Origin: Aaosphaeria pasadenensis
Taxonomy: Eukaryota > Ascomycota > Dothideomycetes > Pleosporales
DNA length: 64,000 bases
Assembly: GCA_022813625.1 (NCBI GenBank)
Contig: JAKLMB010000018.1
Location: 558,001-622,000, forward strand
Reading direction: 5' to 3'
Position 1 is the stretch's first letter. Each line of letters begins with the position of its first letter. Positions 53,712-63,081 of this stretch are shown piece after piece. The notes under the pieces were generated by a model that was given only the letters and a program-made list of their open reading frames with translations, ran no database searches and was not told where the DNA came from. Position numbers and translations under genes: made by a program.

Positions 53712-55097
53712 TTACTTCGACTCAGCGTCCACCTCCGGTTGTACTATTTCCTGTTCAAGTTCCAACATGCTTCGGCCTTGGTTGGCGTTCTTTTCAAACC
53801 ACTCCACTGCTTCCAGCGGACGGCGATAATAGTTTACGAGCATACCTTGGATCTCAGCAGTTGAGAACGTATTCTCCGGCATTACCTTTGCAAAGCGCTT
53901 GGATAGCTGTTCGATTTCAGGATCGTCTTCGAAGAGACGATGAAACATCTTTTGCATCTGGTCCTGCACTGCGAGACCCATATGCACATCCATATCGATT
54001 CTTCCAGCCCTACGGAGGGCTGGATCAATCTTATCAGGGTGGTTCGTTGTCATAACGAGTATACGGTCGTCGGAGCTAGTTACTCCATCGATAGCACTGA
54101 GAAGGGCTGAAAAGGAGACTTCGGATCGCTTGTTCTTCTTCTCCTCCTTCTCCCCCTTCTTCTTCTTCTTCTCCTCCTCCTCCTCGTCTGTACGAGCTGC
54201 ATCGATGTCATCAAACAGGACCAGACAATTTCGCGGTATGTTGCTCATCAAACGAGCAAAGTACCCATCGGTTAATTCAGGATCCTTAAGAATGATGTGG
54301 TAGACATCCAAGTTGTATGTGCCGGCTAAACCCAATGCGAGAGTCGTTTTTCCCGTTCCAGGTGGTCCATGAACGAACAGTCCAAGGCGATGCCCCAAAT
54401 CACATTTCTCTTTCCAGGCTGATAGTTCCGGATCAAAGAATTTCATTGTCAAGTGTAGTAGCTGAGACTCTGTTCTCTTGCACATGTAGACCGTATCGAG
54501 ACGCCTGCTTTTTTTATCGGCTAATTTGGACCAGCCCGTCGACCAAGGGATTTTTGAGCCTTCAGGTCTATGAATGAAAACTTTGGTCTTAGATGATTCT
54601 TTCTTGTGCAACAGTCGTTTGATGTGCACTGTGTATTTCTCAATCGGCTGTGTTGACCGAGCCAAAACCCAAATCGTGATATGCCCTCGGCTTATTCCTC
54701 TGAACGAGTCTCGATCGGTCGGTTCGTATTTCCACAAGAAGAAGATGTTGCCGTTGTAAAAGAAGAATTGACTCCCAGTGGTGGGTCCCCAGTAGCTGAC
54801 TACTACATCCTTCTCATCAATGTTTGCTTTCAGCTGTCGATATCCGTCGGTCAAACGCTTGGATTCCTTTGGCGATATGGCGTGCAATATCTTTGTTCGA
54901 GAACGATCCATGCAATCCTGGAGGATAGGATCGTAAAGTTCATGATCGTCGTCAAAAGAAATTGCGGGAAATCTAAGGCGGCTGTCCGCCCAGCCGAATC
55001 TTACAAGGTACGATAAAAGACCAGACAGAATGCTGAACACCGTGAGAATCACAGCGGGAGATGCAAAGTGAAAGGAAGAGGAAGAGATATCAATCAT
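53712..55097 (-). CDS. BCS1-like AAA ATPase
   Basis: Single exon, 461 residues. An N-terminal hydrophobic segment (ILTVFSILSGLLSYLV, residues ~17-32) precedes a BCS1-specific region (YWGPTTGSQFFFYNGNIFFL) and the AAA module: Walker A GPPGTGKT (244-251), Walker B LVLFDD (292-297), sensor TTNHPDKID and arginine-finger region ALRRAGRID (360-368). True Bcs1 is a mitochondrial inner-membrane chaperone for the Rieske protein; fungi also hold many diverged BCS1-like paralogues, and this is one of those. A low-complexity Glu/Lys block (residues ~304-324), from a CTT/CTC-rich stretch at 54130-54185, interrupts the module after Walker B. Residues for ATP hydrolysis are present. Confidence 0.88.
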   Translation of the reverse strand: MIDISSSSFHFASPAVILTVFSILSGLLSYLVRFGWADSRLRFPAISFDDDHELYDPILQDCMDRSRTKILHAISPKESKRLTDGYRQLKANIDEKDVVVSYWGPTTGSQFFFYNGNIFFLWKYEPTDRDSFRGISRGHITIWVLARSTQPIEKYTVHIKRLLHKKESSKTKVFIHRPEGSKIPWSTGWSKLADKKSRRLDTVYMCKRTESQLLHLTMKFFDPELSAWKEKCDLGHRLGLFVHGPPGTGKTTLALGLAGTYNLDVYHIILKDPELTDGYFARLMSNIPRNCLVLFDDIDAARTDEEEEEKKKKKGEKEEKKNKRSEVSFSALLSAIDGVTSSDDRILVMTTNHPDKIDPALRRAGRIDMDVHMGLAVQDQMQKMFHRLFEDDPEIEQLSKRFAKVMPENTFSTAEIQGMLVNYYRRPLEAVEWFEKNANQGRSMLELEQEIVQPEVDAESK

Positions 55098-55157
55098 TTT
55101 GAGGAGTGAAATGTTCCGGATTTGTTTCTTTTCAAATGACCTTGGAAGAGATGGGTG

Positions 55158-55164
55158 TTATATA
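55158..55164 (-). promoter_or_regulatory. TATA box of the BCS1-like gene
   Basis: TATATAA on the minus strand, 61 bases upstream of the ATG at 55097. Confidence 0.5.
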
Positions 55165-56169
55165 GTAATGGGCTTCATCGACCGGTGAACCGCAACAACA
55201 TGATGCGTAAAACCATATGTGACTGCTAGGTGCACGCACTCCGTCTCACGCACTAATTTTTAGTGCATGTTGGAGTTACCAAGAAGGAAGATGAAATTAG
55301 CTAGGCTAGTTCGATGCTGGATGGGTGCAAGGCCAAGGATCAAACTTGGCCTTCTTCCCCCCTACCCGCTTGCTGCATGCAGCATATGCACTGTCCAACT
55401 TGTCAGGCTTTCAGCTAAGACTACTGACAAACTGGTCCGTGCAAGCTGCTGCATGCCTGTACTTTGTGAAATGGGATGGCGATCGGGCAGTCTCACGGCT
55501 AGCCAGGATGCATGTACGACGTATTCATTCGGCCGTCAGCTTCTAGTGGCGGGAAATGGGGAAGGTGGGGAGTGAAGGACACGGCACCATTCCCATTCAT
55601 CGCCATGGCAATGTGGTATCACCACACCAGTGTTCTCCGCGGAGGCAGGAAGAAATCCACCCCGTATTTTTGACTAAACCACCGTATAGTCGCTGGCAAG
55701 TCTTCTTATCGAAGACCAGCTAATCACCCGCACATTTAGGGTAAGTTCGAGACCTGGCGAATTCATCTTTCAGTATCATCATCACGCATGGATCCTGTGG
55801 TCATCTCAACAATCTGATGGATGAGGAGATATCCTAACAGTAGCTGCAATTCATGGAAAGGAAAGCCCGGGCTCTATACTCACAAGCTTGCATCGAACAT
55901 TTCGTGCATCAGTCTCTGATCCTTTTACATCGCTTCGGAGCTAGGAAGAATCTCACAGAGAATAAGAACGTGTTGCGAGAGTCCGGGTTTAGCATGGAAG
56001 TAGTAGCCCTCCTCGGCGGGAACTTGTGTTGCCCATACCCAAGCCACCATCTGCATAATAGAGATTTAGGATTCCGCCACTTAGAAACGACGTGTCATCG
56101 TTCGTAGTCAGAATCCTAGGACTTAAGAATATAACTCATATCCATCAGCATAGTTGCTTGCTAGACACC
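55165..56169. other. Intergenic region with fold-back copy 3
   Basis: About 1 kb between divergent genes. The third fold-back copy lies at 55388-55442; the remaining open frames look random. Confidence 0.5.
55388..55442. repeat. Fold-back element copy 3 (one arm decayed)
   Basis: The right arm (ACTGACAAACTGGTCCGTGC, 55423-55442) is identical to that of the copies at 49.1 kb. The left arm (GCACTGTCCAACTTGTCAGG) and loop have several substitutions and an indel. It is an older copy about 6.2 kb from the other two. Confidence 0.85.
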
Positions 56170-57099
56170 ATGGCTACCAAGCGAAAGACAAATTCTCCCT
56201 TTGACGAAGGGGATCAGAAACTACCCAAATTCTGTGACTCTGATCCGTCTGATGGAGCTCATACGAAACTACCCAGCCTGAGCGATGCGCTTGGTGCCTC
56301 AGCCTTTTCGGCTCTCTCGAATCTCTCAACCGTGTCCGCGCCAGTCCCCTCGATCGTGTCCACGCCGGGCCCCTTGACCGTGTCCGCGCCAGTCCCCTCG
56401 ATCGTGTCCACGCCGGGCCCCTCGATCGTGTCCACACCGGGCCCCTTGTCCACGCCGGGCCTCTTGACCGCCTCGAACGTATCTGAGCCCTGGATCTTCA
56501 TTCCACATGTCGACGTACACAAATATGGCTTCGAGCATGTCTTCGATCACTCCAAATTTCAAGCGGTTTTGGGCCAAGGGCTGTTGAAAGCTCTAAACAA
56601 GACCCGAGAGCCAGGTGACCTAGAGCTAAGCTCGCCAGTGATGTATGGAAGTCTTGGGCAAGCCTGCATGCGGTCCATGTTAATGGAAGGCGACAAACCC
56701 AACGAAGATATGGAATCAAAAGCCTTGTCAGCGGCTTTAAATACTATTATGAGAAAGATTTATTCACTGGAAGAGGTAGTCGACATGTATATCAACCATC
56801 CAAGGGAGAGAATGTTACTTTACATGGCCAATGCATCGTATGCATTGATTCACAGAAAAACCGGTATCGTTGGAGAAGAGTTCAAGGGGCAGGAGTGGAT
56901 AAAAGCTCGGTTGTTACGGATCAAAACTCAGGAATATGGGCAACATGGCTTACTGGCTGTATTTCAATTTTCTCTGGAGGACTGTACGAGAAAATCGTTG
57001 GCAACATTCAGTTGGAAAAATCTTCTTGAATTGGTCAAACGAGACACGGAACGACTAAATACTGTTTTGGGCATCGTGGCGACTGCCTCTTCCGAGTAA
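56170..57099 (+). CDS. Hypothetical protein with VSTPGP repeats
   Basis: Single exon, 309 residues from ATG 56170 (context CACCATGG); the longer frame to 56092 has only a GTG. The N-terminus is polar; residues ~54-99 are five 8-residue repeats alternating TVSAPVPS and IVSTPGPL. The C-terminal ~190 residues look like a folded helical domain (YGFEHVFDHSKFQAVLGQG, KIYSLEEVVDMYINHPRER). No known family. The repeat comes from a 24-nt DNA repeat and is likely to vary in length between isolates. Confidence 0.6.
   Translation: MATKRKTNSPFDEGDQKLPKFCDSDPSDGAHTKLPSLSDALGASAFSALSNLSTVSAPVPSIVSTPGPLTVSAPVPSIVSTPGPSIVSTPGPLSTPGLLTASNVSEPWIFIPHVDVHKYGFEHVFDHSKFQAVLGQGLLKALNKTREPGDLELSSPVMYGSLGQACMRSMLMEGDKPNEDMESKALSAALNTIMRKIYSLEEVVDMYINHPRERMLLYMANASYALIHRKTGIVGEEFKGQEWIKARLLRIKTQEYGQHGLLAVFQFSLEDCTRKSLATFSWKNLLELVKRDTERLNTVLGIVATASSE
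56329..56466 (+). repeat. In-frame 24-nt coding tandem repeat
   Basis: Five 24-nt units plus a partial, two sub-types (GTGTCCGCGCCAGTCCCCTC and GTGTCCACGCCGGGCCCC) alternating, inside the 56.2-kb gene. Confidence 0.85.
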
Positions 57100-57389
57100 G
57101 AGACCGTTCTCAGCTATTTAGCAGGTAATTCACACGCAAAGTTGTTACAGCTTCGCTCCAACCCAGCCAATTAAATACTTCGCAACTGTTCAGTATACCA
57201 CCGTCAAGACGGCGAAATTTTTGTCCTCGCATATAGGTGTAGAGAGCTTTGGAGAACTTGCACTGCGTAAACACTTTAGCCTGTTAGGCTCCCCGTACAG
57301 CGTGGAAGTAGGACAAGGATTCATGTTGTCATGTTATCTAGGTACAGCACGCCACGGAATGCCCAGACCACTCCATTCATTGTTTCAGG

Positions 57390-57528
57390 CCGTGTGATAA
57401 GATGCATAACAAGGCGTACATTCGTTGGACCGGCCAGCTCTTGTTGACCGTGTGATAAGATGCATAACAAGGCGTACATTCGTTAGACCGGTCAGCTCTT
57501 GTTGACCGTGTGATAAAATGCATAACAA
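57390..57528 (+). repeat. 58-bp tandem repeat, 2.4 copies
   Basis: Units start at 57390, 57448 and 57506, each opening CCGTGTGATAAGATGCATAA (A for G once in the third). The two full copies differ at only a few bases. The repeat lies just upstream of the proline-rich gene's TATA box. Confidence 0.9.
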
Positions 57529-57580
57529 TGAATTGGTGCATAATGAAAATTTGCTAAGGATTTTGGGCTTCTCGCTGGGC

Positions 57581-57586
57581 TATAAA
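57581..57586 (+). promoter_or_regulatory. TATA box of the proline-rich gene
   Basis: TATAAA located 56 bases upstream of ATG 57642. It argues against an alternative upstream ATG at 57518. Confidence 0.5.
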
Positions 57587-57641
57587 GAGGGAGTGGTCAT
57601 CTGGACCAACACGGCTCTTCACAAACCCCAAGATCCTCAGC

Positions 57642-58598
57642 ATGTATGGGCTTTTCAAGGCACTGTGGCGATATCTGAAGGGAACGACAGAGCAATCACC
57701 ACCTCCACATTCGGAGAAGCATTCCCATTTGGAGAAGCATTCGCATTCCCATTCGGAGAAGCATTTCCATTCGGATTCGAAATCACCGCAACTACTTTCT
57801 TCCTCTCCTCCACCCTTTCCACTACCCCCTCCACCTTATTCATCTGATGGACACTTTCAACCAAATCATGAGTACTATCAACCAACCCATTGTTCTCAAC
57901 TACCGCCACCACCATCGTCTGCTCGTCCCGTGATGTTATCTCGACTACAATCACATCCTCGTAATTCTCATCCAGCACCACCACCGCCTCCTCCTCCCGC
58001 GATGCTATCTCAACTACGAAATCCTCCTCGTAATTCTCAACCACCACCACCACCACCACCACCACCGCCGCCGCCGCCGCCTCCTCCCGCAATGCTATCT
58101 CAACTACGAAATCCTCCTCGTAATTCTCAACCACCACCACCACCACCACCGCCTCCTCCTCCTGCGATGCTATCTCAACTACCATATCCTCCTCGTAATT
58201 CTCATCCAGCACCACCACCGCCACCACCACCGCCTCCTCCTCCCGCGATGCTATCTCAACTACAATCACATCCTCGTAATTCTCATCCAGCACCACCACC
58301 GCCACCACCACCGCCTCCTCCTTCGCCCCGACGATCATCTTTTAGTGAATATTTTACCGTGGAACATAGCACGGATGATAATTACGACACAGTAATACTT
58401 TCTCCGGCACAAGCAGACCTCCTTTGTCCAGGACGCCCGGAGAAAGGGAGTAGAATGGTGATGGAGAGAAGAGAAGCGATTAGGCGTATAAATGCGGAGA
58501 TAAGATGTTCCACAACCCTTTCTGAGAAGATCGGGTTAGAAGCGCTAAAGGAAGTTATAGGGTGTCCAGATCAATCTCAGTACATGCTATTAGGGTGA
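57642..58598 (+). CDS. Proline-rich repeat protein, 318 residues
   Basis: Single exon. The N-terminus includes a His/Ser/Lys-rich stretch (SEKHSHLEKHSHSHSEK), then five units of MLSQLxxxPRNSxP separated by runs of 7-16 prolines (bases ~57940-58325), and a non-repetitive charged C-terminal part (MVMERREAIRRINAEIRCS). Poly-proline runs could bind SH3 or profilin partners, but the DNA repeats themselves may be the main reason for this pattern. A second frame through 57518-57847 also stays open and is rejected because the TATA box favours the start used here. Family unknown. Confidence 0.5.
   Translation: MYGLFKALWRYLKGTTEQSPPPHSEKHSHLEKHSHSHSEKHFHSDSKSPQLLSSSPPPFPLPPPPYSSDGHFQPNHEYYQPTHCSQLPPPPSSARPVMLSRLQSHPRNSHPAPPPPPPPAMLSQLRNPPRNSQPPPPPPPPPPPPPPPPAMLSQLRNPPRNSQPPPPPPPPPPPAMLSQLPYPPRNSHPAPPPPPPPPPPPAMLSQLQSHPRNSHPAPPPPPPPPPPSPRRSSFSEYFTVEHSTDDNYDTVILSPAQADLLCPGRPEKGSRMVMERREAIRRINAEIRCSTTLSEKIGLEALKEVIGCPDQSQYMLLG
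57935..58325 (+). repeat. CCA/CCG-rich tandem repeats coding MLSQL-polyproline units
   Basis: Five imperfect units that each hold a near-constant 45-nt core (ATGCTATCTCAACTA onward) followed by a variable CCACCACCG-type run. Likely length-variable. Confidence 0.85.
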
Positions 58599-59076
58599 AT
58601 TGGGTCTCTTGGATCACGCCATTCAAATTTCTTCAGAATCAAAGTTTTTCTATTCCAATGCTGCCATTCAACATGGCAGTGTTTCTTTAGTTGATTTAGC
58701 GCCTCTCAGATCAATTATTCCCCTTCACAAGTAACGCTTTCCTTTCACAGAGCCAAGTTCTACTTGTATTGCAATGTCATTGTAACATTTCTCTTACTAG
58801 AATAAAAAATCGAGCATCAAGTTTTATTCATCTGCCTGCATCGATGTTCCTTACTGTGTAAAAAACCGCACCTCAGGGTTCGCTATTATTGTTCAAATGA
58901 TTCTATGGTTAATACTACGTTGGTTTCCCGTTAACTACAGCTAGCCACCAGCATGTACTCCGTACGGAGGCGAAGTGTATTTTCCATCATTCATTACATC
59001 CTCGCTGGATCAATACACAGACTAAACTGTCTAATGATCTGCCCGGTGCAACCATCCCAGAGAAGGTACAAGACGC
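58599..59076. other. Intergenic spacer
   Basis: About 480 AT-rich bases; nothing recognised. Confidence 0.4.
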
Positions 59077-59398
59077 ATGTACATGCGGGGGTTGTGCCTA
59101 AATATGATGGGAGTTGCATCCAGTTTCCCCATCATTTCTTACATTATCATGCTTCACATCTTTGCTATGAAGGACAATAAGGAAGGCTTATACAAGTGTA
59201 TTTGCGGGCTTGTAGCTTCTCAGGAAGGGTTGGTAGGACTCTATAACGAGGATGGAGATGCTATGATGAAATGGGTGAGTTCCTTTACATAATCTGACGA
59301 GGGCTAACAATCGGTAGGATCTCCCTCTGGGTTTCATTGAGGATATTTTTATATCAATGCCATGTACTGATATACAGAAGATGTGCAAATCCACGTGA
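59077..59398 (+). CDS. Possible small two-exon gene, 92 residues
   Basis: ATG 59077 opens 66 codons to 59274; an intron-like segment 59275-59317 (GTGAGT ... GCTAAC ... GTAG) joins in frame to 59318-59398 (DLPLGFIEDIFISMPC, stop TGA). The protein would have one hydrophobic stretch (FPIISYIIMLHIF). The splice signals are good but there is no homology to support it, so it may be part of a larger or broken gene. Confidence 0.35.
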
Positions 59399-59563
59399 GT
59401 GTTCCTAGCCAGCTGAGTCCGAGCATTAGTAACATAAGAATAGGTGTACCTTCAGTGGCGAATTGCCTCTGAATCTTTGTCTCATTCGGCAATCCCAGAG
59501 CAGCGACGACCAAGTTGTAATGAATCTTCTCGATAAATGGCAGGAAACGCATTGAATTTGCTT

Positions 59564-60418
59564 TCATAGTTCAATGGTAAGAGATGCGTTGAGGGGGTGG
59601 ATGACATTTGCTACGACGAAGTCGGGCCGGCTCATCCTTCCATAAAGCGGCAATACTGAGTGAACGAGATGTACTTTAGATCGATTCAACATTCTGTTTC
59701 CTTTGTTCATGGTGATCACCGGTATGGACAGCGAAGCCATGTTATGCAGGACATCGTTCAACGTGCGAAATCCAATTGCAGAACTTATTAGGCCTTTACC
59801 CATATAAAGTACCGGCGAGTAACAACCATTGAATGTGGAAAAGTAAGCTCTTATACTGACATCGTCTTGGGAGTTGAATACCGGAACCCACCCAGGTATT
59901 GAACTCGGCAAGGTCCCAGAGAGATAAGGAGCGCATAGAATCCATTTTGACAGAGTTTTGACCGAAGCAGAGACATCAGATTCGAAAGCGTTCTGGAGCT
60001 CCGTCTCAGTCATATCATTTGGCACCAGGTCGCGATCGTCCTGTGAGCGGAAGTCTTCTATCAAGACAGGACTGAGGTCTTGATCTCGGCCACTCACGAC
60101 TACGAAAATATGGAAAACGTAGCCGGGACCAAAGTCATTCCAAAACTTTCTTGGATTGCGTAATCTTTCTGTCATGATATCTAGGTCATGGCCGAAGAAT
60201 CGAATCGACATTCCAAGTCTTTGTATATGCGTCAGGTCAACCGTGTCTGCAATGATATCATCCAGTATATCCATATGTCGTGCTGTCTCCCATTGTGTTA
60301 AACCGTATCCAGTAGCGTCGAGGAGGTTGGCGATGTCCCATGGTCGAAGCATCCTAAGGAGCAGCTGCCTGAACGGTTCGATCCGAATGAACAATTCGGG
60401 GAAGGTATTGTAAGCCAT
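59564..60418 (-). CDS. Hypothetical F-box-like fungal protein
   Basis: Minus strand, 284 residues from ATG 60418. The frame stays open another 41 codons upstream but only to a TTG, and a GTAAGT..GCAG pair just upstream (about 60463-60420) suggests a 5'-UTR or first-exon intron. The opening MAYNTFPELFIRIEPFRQLL and LRPWDIANLLDATGYGL recall the F-box-like start of lineage-specific Leotiomycete proteins, followed by a conserved-looking C-terminal domain (KFWNDFGPGYVFHIFVVVSG). No catalytic motif. Function unknown. Confidence 0.6.
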   Translation of the reverse strand: MAYNTFPELFIRIEPFRQLLLRMLRPWDIANLLDATGYGLTQWETARHMDILDDIIADTVDLTHIQRLGMSIRFFGHDLDIMTERLRNPRKFWNDFGPGYVFHIFVVVSGRDQDLSPVLIEDFRSQDDRDLVPNDMTETELQNAFESDVSASVKTLSKWILCAPYLSGTLPSSIPGWVPVFNSQDDVSIRAYFSTFNGCYSPVLYMGKGLISSAIGFRTLNDVLHNMASLSIPVITMNKGNRMLNRSKVHLVHSVLPLYGRMSRPDFVVANVIHPLNASLTIEL

Positions 60419-60614
60419 CCTGCCCACAGAAAATAGGATCTCTAAGAAATTTAAACTTACAAGCACCAGGTAAACTAGCTGCGTATCCGAAACTCGAATC
60501 ACGAAATCAAACACTGATTTGCAAAACCCATTTCCATCCAAAAACTCATTTTCGATTTGCGGATTTTTGTTGACCGTCCTACATTGAACACCAATATTTT
60601 ACCAGCGCACTGTA

Positions 60615-61457
60615 ATGGTCTTCGTCTCTATTTGTCAAACATCGCCCAGGCCACAGGCAATGCCGATTGAATCGTTGCCAGTCGAGTTGATTCATCAGGT
60701 GGTGGACTTCTTAGCCCCAAGAGATATCGCGTCGCTTACTGTCTGCTCTGTTTGGCTTCATGTACGAATAAATGGCCGCCTATACCAGGAAGCTGCAATC
60801 TTCCGTTTGAAGAATCCAGGCTCACTCACCGAAGGTATCATAAACATTTCGTTTTGGCACGATAGCAGCGGGAACGGATCGATACTGGAATGGGCGGCCA
60901 TCAACGGGCATTTTCGTATGTTCAACCGCCTACTTCAAGAGCCCGGAGTTGATCTGATTCAGTCAGATAGCTATAGAGTGACGCTACTTCATCGCCTAGC
61001 AGCGCAAGGAAAGTCCGAAAACTTATTGGCTTTGATGGAAAAATCTATCGAATTGGGTTTGGACCCATTTCCCCGTGATCAATCATCACTGACCCCATTA
61101 CATTTTGCCGCGGGCCGAGGAATGGAAGATTCAGTTAGAGTACTGCTTGCTTTGAGAGCGGATCCATCTGACGTGGACTATCATGGAAATACTCCGCTAC
61201 ATTTGGCGGCATGTTCTGGCTCACACAATGTTTTTGAATTACTTGTTAAGGCCGGAGCTGATGTTAATAGCAGAGCTCGGTTCGGGTGGACTGCTATTGA
61301 CCAAGCAAGCATTACTCGCAATCAAGAAGCCGTGGAACGGCTTCTAGCGCTTGGTTCAGAGGCTGCAACTTGTCAAAAGAAGGAATGGGCGCTAAACGAA
61401 TTCCTTAGGCTTGCCCCATGCCCCCAAGAGTACTGTTTTCCAGAAATCGTATTCTAG
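60615..61457 (+). CDS. F-box / ankyrin-repeat protein
   Basis: Single exon, 280 residues; an in-frame ATG at 60660 (MPIESLPVEL) is an equally good start. The F-box reads LPVELIHQVVDFLAPRDIAS (residues ~20-40). Four ankyrin repeats follow, with SILEWAAINGHFRMFNRLLQ, TPLHFAAGRGMEDSVRVLL, TPLHLAACSGSHNVFELLVK and GWTAIDQASI. The pattern fits an SCF ubiquitin-ligase adaptor whose ankyrins recognise the target; the target is unknown. Divergent from the F-box-like gene to its left. Confidence 0.82.
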   Translation: MVFVSICQTSPRPQAMPIESLPVELIHQVVDFLAPRDIASLTVCSVWLHVRINGRLYQEAAIFRLKNPGSLTEGIINISFWHDSSGNGSILEWAAINGHFRMFNRLLQEPGVDLIQSDSYRVTLLHRLAAQGKSENLLALMEKSIELGLDPFPRDQSSLTPLHFAAGRGMEDSVRVLLALRADPSDVDYHGNTPLHLAACSGSHNVFELLVKAGADVNSRARFGWTAIDQASITRNQEAVERLLALGSEAATCQKKEWALNEFLRLAPCPQEYCFPEIVF

Positions 61458-62269
61458 CGAGCATATTGTGTAAACCCATTTTTCACCAATTTACGCAAAC
61501 CAAGAGATTTTTCCATAGTGTATATAATATCCTGTTCACAATTAAAAATAGGAAGTCACCCATCATTACCACAAAAGAACAAAAGACATCATGTGTTTAT
61601 TCATTACCATCATCCGCGATCCAAAGCCAATCACTGTCACTGAGACCAATGAATTTCCCAGATGCGAACGCATCAGGATTCTACGACACCGCATTCGCCG
61701 ATTTTTATTCAACTCCGGCAACGAAGAACGTCTTCGTTGGAGCCGATCTGCTTCGCCCTCGCCCCAATTATCTCAAGGTAACGATATAGGAGGAAATATA
61801 TCAGTAGAATCGTTGGAAACAGCAGTTGAGACCTAATTAATTGCGCGTGGTACAATAGGAGCGCATGAGGCAATTCGGAGGTCATGTGTATCACAAGAAG
61901 GGACACTGTGGATTGATAAAGCATGGGCATCAACTACTCTTGAAAATCAACAGGTTGTAGTAACTTACTCAAGTATCAATTAAGAACTGTTTTAATATGC
62001 ATTTCATGTATCTAAACAGCAAATTGTATCTTTACCTAATAAGTGCAGCTGTAAAACGAAAGCGCAATGCCCTCGATTCACAAATTTGTTCAAAGTTTGA
62101 ACTGATAACTATCAACAATTCATTGTCCAAGTTCTTTGAATTTCAAACTGTACAAGTGAGCCAACTAAATACAAAAGTAACACGCTCTAAGCCGATCTTG
62201 GTGCTTCTATATTTTCAAATTTACCACTCAAGTCACCGCTAATGTAACCAGAATCCTCAGATCTGGGGC
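61458..62269. other. Intergenic spacer
   Basis: About 800 AT-rich bases. A plus-strand frame at 61591-61836 (81 codons, MCLFITIIRDPKPI) is open from an ATG but has no recognisable features; left uncalled. Confidence 0.4.
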
Positions 62270-62791
62270 CTATTGGCCTGGGAAGAATTGGCCTGTGTCT
62301 TTCTCTCTTCGGAATTTCTGGCTGCTGGAGTTAGACAATTTGGAATAATTACTGACACGATTCCTTACCGGAGACTCCAATAGATCTATGCGAGATTTTA
62401 GGGCTATGTGAGCAATGTACAACTTCGAGTATTCTTCTGAACACTTCTGAATAGTGACAACCAAGTCATTGTATGATGTCATCCACTTCTGATATTCCGT
62501 TTGCAATCGGTTACATTCATGAACAGCATCCAATCGTCTCTGTTCCGTCGAATGTAGCATATCTTTGGTGATATTGTGTGTTTCTATCTCTGCTCGGAGC
62601 AAGTCTGCAATGGCAGAAGATTGATCTGTATGAGGTGGTAGAAGCCACGCAGTGCTCTCTCGAATGAATTGGGAAGGCCATATATCAGAACCGCTCCAGT
62701 GAGCAGCGCCCATGGCCTCAGGAGCCATCTCTGATGGGGAATGGTTATACGAATTGTCTCCGATGACAGAATTCTCCGGGTAATGATCCAT
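62270..62791 (-). CDS. Hypothetical coiled-coil protein, 173 residues
   Basis: Minus strand from ATG 62791 (MDHYPENS); the frame upstream has only a GTG. A Trp/Ser-rich N-terminal part is followed by a likely coiled coil (LLRAEIETHNITKDMLHSTE through ECNRLQTEYQKWMTSYND) and a basic tail. No known family. It is divergent from the pseudokinase gene, 290 bases between the ATGs. Confidence 0.5.
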   Translation of the reverse strand: MDHYPENSVIGDNSYNHSPSEMAPEAMGAAHWSGSDIWPSQFIRESTAWLLPPHTDQSSAIADLLRAEIETHNITKDMLHSTEQRRLDAVHECNRLQTEYQKWMTSYNDLVVTIQKCSEEYSKLYIAHIALKSRIDLLESPVRNRVSNYSKLSNSSSQKFRREKDTGQFFPGQ

Positions 62792-63081
62792 TGATGAATA
62801 TGATCCGCAGCAACTTATTGTAAGATATTGAAGGAGAAATAGTTGAATCTGTCGCACTTATAGGTCCTCATATAATCCACGCAACATTGACGAGCTAATG
62901 GGCACACCAAACAACATTCCCACTTTGATTCATGAAAATCAAGATGTTATTTATGCGATTTGACCTGCCAAGAAACTTTCCACCAAAATTCAAATTCGTG
63001 AAGTGGCAATTTCTCACGGCATCTAGCTTCTGAATCCTTTTAATTTGATGGTTGCCGCTCCCAAAATTCACCACCCTAACT

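Noticed and set aside
57518..57847. Plus-strand frame starting inside the 58-bp repeat
   Set aside because: Its ATG lies upstream of the TATA box that fits the 57642 start, and its sequence (FPFGEAFPFGEAF) is the same microsatellite in another frame.
57655..58338. 227-codon minus-strand frame opposite the proline-rich gene (EEDFVVEIA repeats)
   Set aside because: It is the antisense of the CCA/CCG repeat; the plus frame has a TATA box, an ATG in place and a non-repetitive C-terminus.
59575..59620. tRNA-like A-box (TAGTTCAATGGTA) near the end of the 59.6-kb gene
   Set aside because: No matching B-box (GGTTCGANTCC) or acceptor stem downstream, and it lies in the coding end of a minus-strand gene.
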